A stretch of DNA of 64,000 bases from Palsa-504 sp963847965 (lineage in GTDB: Bacteria; Actinomycetota; Actinomycetes; Streptosporangiales; Streptosporangiaceae). The position numbers were made by a program, and so were the translations under genes. Where the stretch lies: NCBI GenBank assembly GCA_963847965.1, contig CAWKCG010000001.1, positions 186,001-250,000 of the forward strand, in the 5' to 3' direction. Positions 33,220 to 42,173 of this stretch are shown in pieces. Each line of letters begins with the position of its first letter. Position 1 is the first letter of the stretch. Below the pieces are notes generated by a model. The model was given only the letters and a program-made list of their open reading frames with translations. It was not told where the DNA came from and did not search any database.

Positions 33220-34005
33220 TTAATACGTGTCGCCCTGGTCGCGCTCGTAGCGGTCGCGGCAACGCCGGATCGCCACGGCGTACCACGCATCCAACTGGTC
33301 GCGTGGCGTGCCGGCGGCCAGCAGCACGGCGGTTCCCGAGGACGGGGCACCGGCGGCGGGCGGTTCCACCGTGAATAGAATGCGCGCGTGGATGGGCCCA
33401 GGTGCGCCGGGCCGCAGTTCGCTGAGCAGCAACGGCCTCGGTGCGACAGGCTGGACCGGCGGGCCCGCCGACGCGTCGGCCATAAGGGCCTCCTTGCGGG
33501 ACCGGAAGCTATCTATCTTGTCCTGCAGCCGCCGGCTGGCCACCTTCAGGCGATCTTCCTCAGCTCGCGTGTTGGCGCGCTGCTCGCGCAGCGCAGCTAG
33601 CCGGGTGGCCGCGTCAGACAGCCGGGCTGCGACGGCAGCCGCGAGGTCATCCCGGCCCATCTCACGCGCCTTTCGGCGCTGTCCCTCCAGGCTGGTGAAC
33701 TCCTGCTCCAGCTCATCTACCCGCAGGTCGAGTCGCCTGCCCGTGGTGGCGAGATCGGCGGCGCCCCGGCGCACCTTAGTGAGCATCTGAAGCTGCCGCT
33801 GGTAGGCCTCATCGAACCCCAGATACGTATTCCTGACGGGCACCTCAACGTCAAGCGGGACCACGAGCGGAGGGCCGAGCCCGGGTCCCTGATCGCGCAG
33901 GAGGGCCAGCGCCTCCTGGACCAGATCGGCCGTGGCGGGCTCGGTCTCCCTGAGCCTTTCCAGCCAGTTAATGACCTCGGTCGCGATCCGGATCTGGTAA
34001 CCCAC
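33220..34005 (-). CDS. Coiled-coil protein with RelE/HigB-like N-terminus
   Basis: The product has 261 residues. Residues 1-55 (IRIATEVINWLERLRETEP, then ALALLRDQGPGLGPPLV) look like a RelE/HigB-type toxin start. Residues ~75-170 form a long charged coiled coil (RLDLRVDELEQEFTSLEGQ, then RLAALREQRANTRAEEDRLK). The C-terminal ~80 residues have LDAWYAVAIRRCRDRYERDQ. No antitoxin gene is adjacent. Whether the toxin-like part is active is unknown; it may be a structural remnant. It lies 3 bases from chdC and 9 from arfB, so may belong to their transcript. Confidence 0.7.
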   Translation of the reverse strand: MGYQIRIATEVINWLERLRETEPATADLVQEALALLRDQGPGLGPPLVVPLDVEVPVRNTYLGFDEAYQRQLQMLTKVRRGAADLATTGRRLDLRVDELEQEFTSLEGQRRKAREMGRDDLAAAVAARLSDAATRLAALREQRANTRAEEDRLKVASRRLQDKIDSFRSRKEALMADASAGPPVQPVAPRPLLLSELRPGAPGPIHARILFTVEPPAAGAPSSGTAVLLAAGTPRDQLDAWYAVAIRRCRDRYERDQGDTY

Positions 34006-34008
34006 CGG

Positions 34009-34761
34009 TTAGGCCAGGTCGGCGACGAGCGCGTGCACCGGCTTGCGGTGGCCGGCGTAGAACGGGATCTCCACGCGGGTGTGCAGCCGGGCCTCGGCAC
34101 CGCGCAGGTGGCGCATCAGGTCCACGATGCGGTGCAGTTCGTCGGCCTCGAAGGCGAGCATCCACTCGTAATCGTTGAGCGCGAAGCAGGCAACCGTGTT
34201 GGACCTGACGTCGGGATACTCGCGTGCCATCATGCCGTGCTCGGCGAGCAGCCTGCGACGTTCGGCCGGATCGAGCAGGTACCACTGGTACGAGCGTACG
34301 AACGGGTACACGCTCACGTACGCGCGGGGCTCTTCCTCGGCCAGGAAGGCCGGGATATGGCCCTTGTTGAACTCGGCCGGGCGGTGCAGCGCCATCGCCG
34401 ACCAGACCGGCTCGCTGCATCGGCCGAGCCCGGTCCGGCGGAACCGGACGTACAGTTCCTGGAGCTCGTCCGAGGTCGGCGCCACCCACCAGAACATGAA
34501 GTCCGCGTCGGCCCGGAATCCCTGGATGTCGTAGCAGCCGCGGGTAACGACGCCCTTGCCCTCGCTCTGCTCGAGCAGGTCGGCTACCTCGGCTGCGGCG
34601 TTGCCGCGCCCCCGCGCTTCCAGCTCTCTCCGGTCGGTCACCCGGAACACCGACCACATCGTGTACCGGAGCAGCTCGTTCAGTTCGCGCGCCCTTGGCT
34701 TGTGTGCCGTTCCGGCGGCCTCCGGGCCGCCCGGCTCCGTCATCCCGTGTTCGTCAGACAT
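34009..34761 (-). CDS. chdC: Coproheme decarboxylase ChdC (HemQ), chlorite-dismutase family
   Basis: The product has 250 residues from the ATG at 34761. It carries out the last step of the coproporphyrin-dependent heme pathway, decarboxylating coproheme to heme b with H2O2. The catalytic Tyr is likely Tyr152 in SVYPFVRSYQWY and the heme-ligand His is His175 in LLAEHG, with a 23-residue spacing as in actinobacterial ChdC. GHIPAFLAEEEPRAYVS and YEWMLAFEADELHRIVDLM are family blocks. It is directly followed upstream by cgoX, the preceding step but one. Confidence 0.94.
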   Translation of the reverse strand: MSDEHGMTEPGGPEAAGTAHKPRARELNELLRYTMWSVFRVTDRRELEARGRGNAAAEVADLLEQSEGKGVVTRGCYDIQGFRADADFMFWWVAPTSDELQELYVRFRRTGLGRCSEPVWSAMALHRPAEFNKGHIPAFLAEEEPRAYVSVYPFVRSYQWYLLDPAERRRLLAEHGMMAREYPDVRSNTVACFALNDYEWMLAFEADELHRIVDLMRHLRGAEARLHTRVEIPFYAGHRKPVHALVADLA

Positions 34762-34801
34762 ACCACTATTGTCGGCCACAACGGCGGCAGGGCGGCCTCG
34801 G

Positions 34802-36313
34802 TCAGCGTCTGGCCGCGAGAAACGCGGTGACCTGGCTGGCCACTGCGTGGGCCATCCCGACGCAGGCGGGTATGCCCACTCCGTCGTAGGCCGCTCCGCA
34901 GACCGCCAGGCCCGGCTGTGATGCCACCGCCGCGCGTATCCGCGCCACCCGGTCCAGGTGCCCCACGTTGTACTGGGGCAGCGCACCGCCCCAGCGGGTG
35001 ACCCGGGTGGAGGCAGGCGCGCCGCGTACCCCGGTCGCCTCCGCGAGCTCGGCCGCGGCCAGCGCGGCAAGCTCCTCATCGGCTCGTTGCAGCAGGGCTT
35101 CCTCGCCGATCCGGCCCACCGAGCACCGGATGATCTCCATGGGCTCGCCGTCGGGCTCCGCGGACCCGGCACCGGGAAAGCTCGCGCGGTACTCTGGCGG
35201 GCCGGCCAGGTGCGGCCATTTGACGGTGGAGAAGGTGACCGCCTTGACGGCCCGCCCGTCGACGGCGGGAACCAGGTACCCGCTCCAGCCCAGCGCCGCG
35301 AGCCCAGGCCCGGGAAAGGCGGAGCGCGGGTACGCGAGCGTGACGATCGCCATGCTCGCGTAGCTGATCTCGGCGAACGCCGCGACGGCGGCTGAGGCGC
35401 CCGGCACGCCGGCGAGCAGCCGGCCCGCGGGCCGCGCCGGGACGGCGAGTATCACCGCGTCGGCGTCGACGCGCTCGGCGGCCGCCGCCGATCCCACCGT
35501 GAGCCGCCATCCGGCCTCGGCACGAGACAGCTCGCGCGCCATCGCCCCGGTGCGCACCTGCGCGCCCGAGGCCTTCGCCAGGAACTCGGGCAGCGTCCCC
35601 AGTCCCCCGGCCAGCGTGGTGAACACCGATCCGCCCGCGCGGGTCCCCTCCGCGGGCTGGCCGCCCTGGTCGGCAGGCGGAGCCGGAGCGGGCAGCAGGG
35701 AACGTGCCGCCTCCGCCAGCGACCGGTATTTCCGCGACGCGGCAGCCAGCGCCGGCAGCGTCGCGTCGAACGACAGGTCCTCCGAACGTCCCGCGTACAC
35801 GCCGCCGAGCAACGGGTCGACCAGCCGGTCGACGACCTCCGCGCCGAGCCGGGCTCCGACGTACCGCGCCACGCTCACGTCGCCGTCGCGGGCGGTCGCA
35901 GGCAGCTCAAGGTCCTCACCGGCCCTGGCTACTCCCTCGCTGGTAAGCACGCCGGACTTGGCCAGCTCGGCCATATCGGACGGCACGCCCATGAACTGGC
36001 GTCGGGGCAGCGGCCGCAGCGCGCCGAGGGTCCAGATCGCGGCCGACGTCGCCCCCGGCTCGACACGCTCATCGTCCAGTCCCAGCTGGGCGATCAGCGC
36101 GGTTCCCTCCGGGCGCGTGACGAGCAGCGCCTCGGCTCCCTCGTCGACGGCGACGCCTGCCACCTCAGATACGGAAAGCTTGCCGCCCAGGCACGGCGAC
36201 CCCTCCAGCACGGTCACCCGCACCGGTTCGTCCCTGAGGAAGTACGCCGCCGCCAGCCCGGCGATCCCGCCGCCCACGATCACTACATGAGGCCGCGTGT
36301 CCATAGGGTGCAT
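34802..36313 (-). CDS. cgoX: Coproporphyrinogen III oxidase (HemY/CgoX type, FAD-dependent)
   Basis: The product has 503 residues. The FAD-binding N-terminus is VVIVGGGIAGLAAAYFLRDE. Later blocks include AGVAVDEGAEALLVTRPEG, DRLVDPLLGGVYAGRSEDLS and the C-terminal GLAVCGAAYDGVGIPACVGMA. In actinobacteria this enzyme oxidises coproporphyrinogen III to coproporphyrin III. It is 40 bases upstream of chdC on the same strand and hemE is on the same strand 2.2 kb upstream. An ATG at 36301 is an alternative start. Confidence 0.93.
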   Translation of the reverse strand: MHPMDTRPHVVIVGGGIAGLAAAYFLRDEPVRVTVLEGSPCLGGKLSVSEVAGVAVDEGAEALLVTRPEGTALIAQLGLDDERVEPGATSAAIWTLGALRPLPRRQFMGVPSDMAELAKSGVLTSEGVARAGEDLELPATARDGDVSVARYVGARLGAEVVDRLVDPLLGGVYAGRSEDLSFDATLPALAAASRKYRSLAEAARSLLPAPAPPADQGGQPAEGTRAGGSVFTTLAGGLGTLPEFLAKASGAQVRTGAMARELSRAEAGWRLTVGSAAAAERVDADAVILAVPARPAGRLLAGVPGASAAVAAFAEISYASMAIVTLAYPRSAFPGPGLAALGWSGYLVPAVDGRAVKAVTFSTVKWPHLAGPPEYRASFPGAGSAEPDGEPMEIIRCSVGRIGEEALLQRADEELAALAAAELAEATGVRGAPASTRVTRWGGALPQYNVGHLDRVARIRAAVASQPGLAVCGAAYDGVGIPACVGMAHAVASQVTAFLAARR

Positions 36314-36460
36314 GCCTTCAGCCTCGCAGACACGCCGCGTGGTGCGGCGCGCAGGGACCGCGTTCCGACGGCGCGCTCGTAACCGCGGTGCGGCCGGGCC
36401 GCTGCGCGATCGTGACAGTTGCGGCGGAACCGGTCAGGGTGTGCGCGCCGTCACAACGGC

Positions 36461-37456
36461 ATGCTGAAGACAGTGAGCTTGAACGGCCGGCCCGCGCGGG
36501 CCGGGCACGCACGATTCGGGGTCGCCGGGCTGGCGGTGGTCGGCACCATGCTCGGCGGAGCACTACTCCTGGCCGGATGCTCGGGGAGCAGCGCATCTAG
36601 CTCGGCCACGTCGAGCGGCCTGTACAAGGCAGCCGCGCCGGCCGGAGTGCCGGCGGCTACCTTGCCCAGCGCGGCGCCGGCGGCTAGAGGCCTCGGGACG
36701 GCGCCACAGGGCAGCAGCGCGGTCGCCGCCGTCCGGCTGGCGCCCACGAGCGACATCATCTACACCGCGCAGCTGACCGTGCGGGCGCAGAGCGTCAGTT
36801 CCGCGGTGACGAAGGCGACCCAGATCATCGAGGGCATAGGCGGATACGTCTCGAGCGAGACCATGTCGGCGAACCCGGATCACCCGTCGCAGGCCACCGC
36901 CACCATCCAGCTGAAGATCCCGGTCACCTCGTACCCGGCCACCCTCAGCCAGCTCGCGACCAGCCTCGGCACCCAGCTGTCGGTCGAGCAGCAAGCCCAG
37001 GACGTCACGGAGCAGGTAGCCGACGTGAACAGCCAGGTCGCCTCGTTCGAGGCCGCCATCACCCAGCTGCGCGCGCTGCTGTCGCACGCGGGCTCGGTCG
37101 GTGACCTGCTCGACGTGCAGAACCAGATCAACCAGGAGGAATCCCAGCTTGAAGCGCTGGAGGCGCAGCAGCGGGCCCTCAGCCACGAAACCACCTACGC
37201 GACGGTAAGCGTCACCATCCTCGGCCCCAAGGCCAAGGCGCCGGTGCACCACCCCAAGGCGCCGCCCACGCTGGGCGGCGGGCTGAAGGCCGGCTGGCGC
37301 AGCCTGCGGATCGCGGTGTCCTGGACCCTGGCCTTCCTGGGCGCCATCGCACCGTTCGCCGTCGTCGCGGCCATCATCGCGTTCGTGGTCTACCGCGGCC
37401 GGCGCTGGCTGCTCCGCCGGAGGCCGGCGGCCCAGCCTGCCTCGCAGGACAACTAG
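36461..37456 (+). CDS. DUF4349 membrane-anchored lipoprotein
   Basis: The product has 331 residues from the ATG at 36461. A lipobox LLAGCSGS follows a hydrophobic stretch (GLAVVGTMLGGALLLAGC), so the Cys is probably lipidated. DUF4349 covers ~90-290: DIIYTAQLTVRAQSVSSAV, TATIQLKIPV, and a helical pair with LDVQNQINQEESQLEALEAQQ. A C-terminal transmembrane helix (LAFLGAIAPFAVVAAIIAFV) is followed by a basic tail. Role unknown; envelope location is likely. Its stop lies in an 18-base tandem repeat. Confidence 0.85.
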   Translation: MLKTVSLNGRPARAGHARFGVAGLAVVGTMLGGALLLAGCSGSSASSSATSSGLYKAAAPAGVPAATLPSAAPAARGLGTAPQGSSAVAAVRLAPTSDIIYTAQLTVRAQSVSSAVTKATQIIEGIGGYVSSETMSANPDHPSQATATIQLKIPVTSYPATLSQLATSLGTQLSVEQQAQDVTEQVADVNSQVASFEAAITQLRALLSHAGSVGDLLDVQNQINQEESQLEALEAQQRALSHETTYATVSVTILGPKAKAPVHHPKAPPTLGGGLKAGWRSLRIAVSWTLAFLGAIAPFAVVAAIIAFVVYRGRRWLLRRRPAAQPASQDN

Positions 37457-37526
37457 TCAGCAGGGCCCGGGCAGTCAGCAGGGCCCGGGTAGTCAGCAGG
37501 GCCCGGGTAGTTAGCACGGGCCGGGC
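37455..37526. repeat. 18-base tandem repeat, four units
   Basis: AGTCAGCAGGGCCCGGGY occurs three times head to tail with a diverged fourth copy. It starts at the stop codon of the DUF4349 gene (TAG at 37454-37456). GGGCCCGGG within the unit can pair with its neighbours, so the block could end transcription. Confidence 0.8.
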
Positions 37527-37592
37527 TGGGACGGCGGGCGGACCGCCCACCCGGCCCGCGCCCGGCCGGCGAGACCGGGTAGCGTCCCGACC

Positions 37593-38654
37593 ATGACGGG
37601 AAACCCGGGATGGCAGCCACGGCACGACGACCCGCTCTTCATCTTGGCCATGGATCACCGCGAGTCGTTCGGCAAGACCCTGTTCGAGGTCAAGCACGAC
37701 GACCCGGACCCCGCGCAGGTCGAGGCGATGAGATCCGCCAAGCGGCTGATCTTCGAGGGCCTGCAGGTGGCCCAGCCTTCGGTGACCTCCGGGCGCATCG
37801 GGGTGCTGGTCGACGAGCGGTACGGCCAGGACGTCATCGATGCAGTCGAGACAGCCCAGAGCGGCACCGACCCGATGGTGCTGGCGGTGCCAATCGAGGC
37901 CAGCGGGCACGACTGGTTCACGCTGGAGTGGGGCGATCAGTGGCTCGAGCACGTCGAGTCCGTCAAGCCGGATTACTCCAAGGTCCTCATCCGTGACAAC
38001 CCCGCGTTCGACGCGGCCCAGCGGGAGGCGCAGCTCGCCAGGCTCGCGCAGGTCGGCGCCGGGCTGCGGAACGCCGGCGTGCCGCTCCTTTACGAACTGC
38101 TCGTGCCCGCCACCGATGCCCAGCTGGCCCAGGCCGGCGGTGACGCCAGCGCGTATGACCGCGACATCCGGCCGGGCCTGGTCGTCAAGGTGATCGCCGA
38201 CAACCAGGCGCACGGCGTCGAGCCCGCGCTGTGGAAGGTCGAGGGCCTGGAGACCGTCGAGGCCGCGCAGCAGGTGGCCGCGCAGGCCAAGGCCGGCGGC
38301 CGCACCACTGATCTGATCGTCCTGGGCCGCGACGCGCCGGCCGACCGGCTCGACCACTGGCTCGAGGTGGCCAGCCAGGTCGACGCGTTCGTCGGTTTCG
38401 CGATCGGCCGCAGCATCTGGGAGGACCCGCTGAGCCGGTACGAGGCGTTCGGCGGAGGTGAGGCTGCGGCGGAGAACGCGCGCCGCGAGATTGCTGACCG
38501 GTACCTCGGCTTCATCGCTCACTGGCGCCCGCTGGCCGGGCAGGCGGGCTCAGGCGGGGGGCGGGCTGACTCGTCGTGCACGAGGTCGGCGAGCCTGGCC
38601 AGCACGCCGGGGTCGGTTTCCGGCAGCACGCCGTGCCCCAGGTTGAACACGTGA
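37593..38654 (+). CDS. DUF2090 aldolase-like protein (related to 2-deoxy-5-keto-gluconate-6-phosphate aldolase C-terminal domain)
   Basis: The product has 353 residues. A TIM-barrel relative of class-I aldolases: LFILAMDHRESFGKTLFEV, GRIGVLVDERYGQDVI, PDYSKVLIRDNP, PLLYELLVPATDAQL, and FVGFAIGRSIWEDPL. DUF2090 is often fused to sugar kinases in inositol catabolism (IolC-like); here it stands alone. The domain ends at GFIAHWRPLAG. The last ~40 residues are encoded over the convergent hemE end and look like a random reading, so the functional protein is probably about 312 residues. Confidence 0.82.
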   Translation: MTGNPGWQPRHDDPLFILAMDHRESFGKTLFEVKHDDPDPAQVEAMRSAKRLIFEGLQVAQPSVTSGRIGVLVDERYGQDVIDAVETAQSGTDPMVLAVPIEASGHDWFTLEWGDQWLEHVESVKPDYSKVLIRDNPAFDAAQREAQLARLAQVGAGLRNAGVPLLYELLVPATDAQLAQAGGDASAYDRDIRPGLVVKVIADNQAHGVEPALWKVEGLETVEAAQQVAAQAKAGGRTTDLIVLGRDAPADRLDHWLEVASQVDAFVGFAIGRSIWEDPLSRYEAFGGGEAAAENARREIADRYLGFIAHWRPLAGQAGSGGGRADSSCTRSASLASTPGSVSGSTPCPRLNT

Positions 38655-39595
38655 CCCTCGGCGGTGCGCCCGCGCGCGACCACGTCCCTGGCCCGCTCCT
38701 CTACGACTTCCCAGGGGGCCAGCAGGATCGCCGGGTCCAGGTTGCCCTGCAGGGCCTTGCCCGGCTCGACCCGCCGGACCGCCTCGTCCAGCGGGATGCG
38801 CCAGTCGACCCCCACCACGTCGGCCCCAGCCTCGCCCATCAGCCCGAGCAGCTCGCCCGTCCCGACGCCGAAGTGGATGCGCGGCACGCCCGCGGACTCA
38901 AGCGCGGCGAAGATGCGGCTGGTGTGCGGCAGGATCGCCTGCCGGTAATCGTCCGGGCCGATCGCGCCGACCCATGAGTCGAACAGCTGGACGGCCGAGG
39001 CGCCCGCCGCGACCTGGACCTGGAGGAAGGAGATCGTGATGTCGGCGAGCCTGCCGAGGAGCGCGTGCCACAGGTCCGGATGACCGTACATCAGCGCCTT
39101 GGTCAGGTCGTGATTCTTGGAGGGTCCCCCTTCCACCAGGTAGGAAGCGAGGGTGAACGGCCCGCCTGCGAAGCCGATCAGCGGGCGTTCGCCGAGCTCG
39201 GCGACGAGCATGGTGACCGCCTCGGTGACGTAAGGCACGTCATCGGCGCCCAGCGGGCGCAGGCGCGTCATGTCCGCAGGCGTCCGCACCGGCGTCGCGA
39301 CCACGGGCCCGACGCCTGCCTTGATGTCGACATCGATCCCGATCGCGCGCAGCGGCACCACGATGTCGCTGAACAAGATCGCCGCGTCCACGTCGTACCG
39401 GCGCACGGGCTGCAGGGTGATCTCCGTGATCAGGTCGGGGCGCGTGCACGAGTCGAGCATCGAGACGCCCTCCCGCACCTTGCGGTACTCCGGCAGCGAG
39501 CGGCCCGCCTGCCGCATGAACCAGACGGGCGTGTAGGGAACTGGCTCCCTCCGGCAAGCCTGCAGGAAGGGGGACCTTAGCGGGGATGCGGTCAC
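38519..39595 (-). CDS. hemE: Uroporphyrinogen decarboxylase HemE
   Basis: The product has 358 residues from the GTG at 39595, placed so that the protein starts VTASPLRSPFLQACRREPVP. It removes four acetate carboxyls from uroporphyrinogen III to give coproporphyrinogen III. The signature WFMRQAGRSLPEYRKVREG, FSDIVVPLRAIGIDV, FAGGPFTLASYLVEGGPSK and a C-terminal FNLGHGVLPETDPGVL are all present. With cgoX and chdC nearby it completes much of the coproporphyrin-dependent heme branch. Convergent with the DUF2090 gene, overlapping its tail by 136 bases. Confidence 0.96.
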   Translation of the reverse strand: MTASPLRSPFLQACRREPVPYTPVWFMRQAGRSLPEYRKVREGVSMLDSCTRPDLITEITLQPVRRYDVDAAILFSDIVVPLRAIGIDVDIKAGVGPVVATPVRTPADMTRLRPLGADDVPYVTEAVTMLVAELGERPLIGFAGGPFTLASYLVEGGPSKNHDLTKALMYGHPDLWHALLGRLADITISFLQVQVAAGASAVQLFDSWVGAIGPDDYRQAILPHTSRIFAALESAGVPRIHFGVGTGELLGLMGEAGADVVGVDWRIPLDEAVRRVEPGKALQGNLDPAILLAPWEVVEERARDVVARGRTAEGHVFNLGHGVLPETDPGVLARLADLVHDESARPPPEPACPASGRQ

Positions 39596-39772
39596 GTCAG
39601 GGATCGTCTCACATGAGCGCGCCCGATATGGGTCGTAACGGTCGGTCCGGAGCCGACGGCAGACACGCCGCCGGAGATCCCACGAACGAGCCCACGGGCA
39701 TGCGACGATCGGTGTCAAATCGCTTTCAGCCCTGCGCAGTCCGTGCTGAACCGCAAGGAGGAGGTCGCCAGG

Positions 39773-39973
39773 ATGATGCATCTGACCCGGTACTGCACCG
39801 GATGCAGCGGCGAGCGACTATTCGAGCAGTTTCACGCGGATCCGGGCGGCTGCCCGGATGTCCCGGACGGTGACTGCCCGGAGTGGGGCTGCACCGCGTG
39901 CGGCGACGCCGTGCTCATCGGCGTTCCGGCGGGCGAGTACGTGACCAGCGCCGCCCTGGACAGGGCGGCGTAA
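39773..39973 (+). CDS. Small zinc-ribbon-like Cys protein
   Basis: The product has 66 residues. The start at 39773 follows AAGGAGGAGG (39755-39764) at 8 bases. Cysteine pairs CTGCSGE and CTACGDA plus GGCPDVP and GDCPEW suggest metal binding. No family was recognised. It lies between hemE and the DUF3000 gene. Confidence 0.65.
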   Translation: MMHLTRYCTGCSGERLFEQFHADPGGCPDVPDGDCPEWGCTACGDAVLIGVPAGEYVTSAALDRAA

Positions 39974-40080
39974 CCGACCTACCCGCTCCGTACTGGTTCT
40001 AGGCTGAACCTGAATCGGTCGAACTTGCATGAAACACGGTGTTCGGGCATGAACCTAAGCGGCCCTCGCGTGAGAAGCAG

Positions 40081-40887
40081 ATGAGCGACACGTACGCTCA
40101 GGTCATGAAGGCGGATGACGGGGCGGGGAACCGGCGCGCCGCGCGATCAGGAGCGGCACGGCGATCGGGCCCGGTATCAGGACCAGCATCGGCTAGCACG
40201 CCGCTGACGGCGGCCGACAAGCCGGCGCCGGATGCGGAAAGTCCAGCCGAGGCGACCTTCGCCGGCGCGGTGGCCGCCTTCCGGCAGGGCCGCGACGACC
40301 AGGCCGACCGCGGCCTGTCGTTCGAGGACGTTCCCGCTCCGAAGCGCCTGGCCCCCTACGCCACGGCCATCGCGGCCGCGGTCCAGCGCGACGGCGCGGA
40401 CGTCGCGTGGGGTCGGCTGGTGCTGCTCTACGATCCGGATGGCCAGGAAGGCTGGGACGGCGAATTCAGGCTGGTGGCGTACATCCGCGCCGAGGTGGAG
40501 CCGGAGATCGCCGCCGATCCGCTGCTGGGCGAGGTCGGGTGGAGCTGGCTCTCGGAGGCGCTGGACGGGCACGTGCCCGGCTACGCACAGCCGAGCGGCA
40601 CGGTGACCAGGGTCATCACCGAGGGCTTCGGCGCCAAGCGGGATGAGCTTCCCCTGACCGGGTTCGAGCTGCGCGCATCCTGGTCCCCGACCGCCCCGGG
40701 AGGCCCCGGGAGCCGCGCGGCGCGCAAGCGACCCGGCAGAACGGCCAGGGCGGGCGGCCCGGGCCAGAGCGACCTGGACGTCCTTGACCTGCCCGCGCAC
40801 ATCGCGGCGTGGTGCGACTGCCTGTCGGCCGCGGCCGGCCTGGAACCGCCGGGCACCCGGGCCTTGCGGCCGCCGGGGCACGGGTGA
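40081..40887 (+). CDS. DUF3000 domain-containing protein
   Basis: The product has 268 residues from the ATG at 40081. The DUF3000 region (~60-215) contains FAGAVAAFRQGRDDQADRG, LAPYATAIAAAV, GRLVLLYDPDGQEGWDGEF and VGWSWLSEALDGHVPGY. The N-terminal ~55 and the basic stretch near 225 are low-complexity. Function is unknown; in actinobacteria the family usually sits beside hemE and ribonuclease D, as here. Its stop overlaps the next start (GTGA). Confidence 0.87.
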   Translation: MSDTYAQVMKADDGAGNRRAARSGAARRSGPVSGPASASTPLTAADKPAPDAESPAEATFAGAVAAFRQGRDDQADRGLSFEDVPAPKRLAPYATAIAAAVQRDGADVAWGRLVLLYDPDGQEGWDGEFRLVAYIRAEVEPEIAADPLLGEVGWSWLSEALDGHVPGYAQPSGTVTRVITEGFGAKRDELPLTGFELRASWSPTAPGGPGSRAARKRPGRTARAGGPGQSDLDVLDLPAHIAAWCDCLSAAAGLEPPGTRALRPPGHG

Positions 40888-42173
40888 GCACAAGCACGGA
40901 GGTCGGCGGGCAGGACGGGGGCCCTGCGCCTGTCCCGCTGCTCGAGCCCCGGGGTGGCCTGCCTCCCGTCGTCGAGACCAGCGGCGCCCTAGCCGAGGTC
41001 ACCGACAGGCTGGCCAGGGGCGAGGGCCCCGTGGCGGTCGACGCCGAGCGAGCCTCCGGGTACCGGTACGGGCAGCGTGCCTACCTGGTCCAGCTGCGGC
41101 GGGCCGGGGCCGGTACGGTGCTGATCGACCCGATCGCCTGCCCCCGGCTTGCCGGCGTCGACGCCGCCCTGGCTGACGCCGAAGCCGTCCTGCACGCGGC
41201 GTCGCAGGACCTGCCCTGCCTGGCCGAGCTCGGCTTCCGGCCCCGTCGGCTCTTCGACACAGAACTGGCCGGCCGACTGCTCGGCTACCCGAGGGTCGCC
41301 CTGGGCACGCTGGTCGAGGAGGTCCTCGGGTTCCACCTGGAGAAGGGCCATTCGGCCGCCGACTGGTCGGCCCGCCCGCTGAAGACCGACATGCTGCGGT
41401 ACGCGGCCCTTGACGTCGAGATGCTGATTGAGCTGCGCGACGCCCTGGCCGACCAGCTCGCGGCCCAGGGCAAGACCGAATGGGCCCGCCAGGAGTTCGC
41501 GGCGGTGCTCGCCGCCAAGCCCGCCGCGGCGCGCGCCGACCCGTGGCGGCGAACGTCAGGCATCCACCGCGTGCAATCGCGGCGCGGGCTGGCCGCCGTG
41601 CGGGAGCTGTGGAACGCCAGGGACACAATCGCTCAGGCCGCGGACCTGTCGCCGCGGCGCGTCCTGCCCGACACGGCGATCATCGAGGCGGCCAGGTCGT
41701 TCCCGACCAGCCACGGGCAGCTCGTGCGGATCACCGGGTTCGCGGGCCGCCAGGCCAGAAGGCACGAGAGTGAGTGGCTGGCCGCGATCGCCCGCGCGCG
41801 GTCAAGCGCCGACGGCGACCTGCCCGACGCCACCAGCGGGCCGATACCGAACGGGCCGCCGCCGGCGCACCGCTGGGCCGAGCGCGACCCGGTCGCGGCC
41901 GCGCGCCTGGCCGCGGCGCGCGCGGTGCTCACCACCATCGCCGAGGCCAGTAGGCTACCGGTAGAGAACCTGCTTTCCCCGGACGTACTGCGCAGGCTCA
42001 GCTGGGATCCGCCGCAACCGAGCGACCCGGTGACGGTTGGCGAAGCGCTGACGTCGTACGGGGCCAGGGCCTGGCAGGTTGAGCTCACCGCCGGTCCGGT
42101 CGCCGAGGCGTTCAACGCCGGGAAGAGCAAGCCGCCGGACGCGGGAGACACTGAGTATGGGGACTCTGGCTAG
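40884..42173 (+). CDS. rnd: Ribonuclease D-family 3'-5' exonuclease with HRDC domain
   Basis: The product has 429 residues from the GTG overlapping the DUF3000 stop. The DEDD-type exonuclease site is visible as AVDAERASGY, HAASQDLPCL and RYAALDVEMLIELRDAL. The helical HRDC region (~220-300) includes LAAVRELWNARDTIAQA and RVLPDTAIIEAA. It trims 3' ends of structured RNA. Its 3' end overlaps the DedA gene by 17 bases. Confidence 0.93.
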   Translation: MSTSTEVGGQDGGPAPVPLLEPRGGLPPVVETSGALAEVTDRLARGEGPVAVDAERASGYRYGQRAYLVQLRRAGAGTVLIDPIACPRLAGVDAALADAEAVLHAASQDLPCLAELGFRPRRLFDTELAGRLLGYPRVALGTLVEEVLGFHLEKGHSAADWSARPLKTDMLRYAALDVEMLIELRDALADQLAAQGKTEWARQEFAAVLAAKPAAARADPWRRTSGIHRVQSRRGLAAVRELWNARDTIAQAADLSPRRVLPDTAIIEAARSFPTSHGQLVRITGFAGRQARRHESEWLAAIARARSSADGDLPDATSGPIPNGPPPAHRWAERDPVAAARLAAARAVLTTIAEASRLPVENLLSPDVLRRLSWDPPQPSDPVTVGEALTSYGARAWQVELTAGPVAEAFNAGKSKPPDAGDTEYGDSG

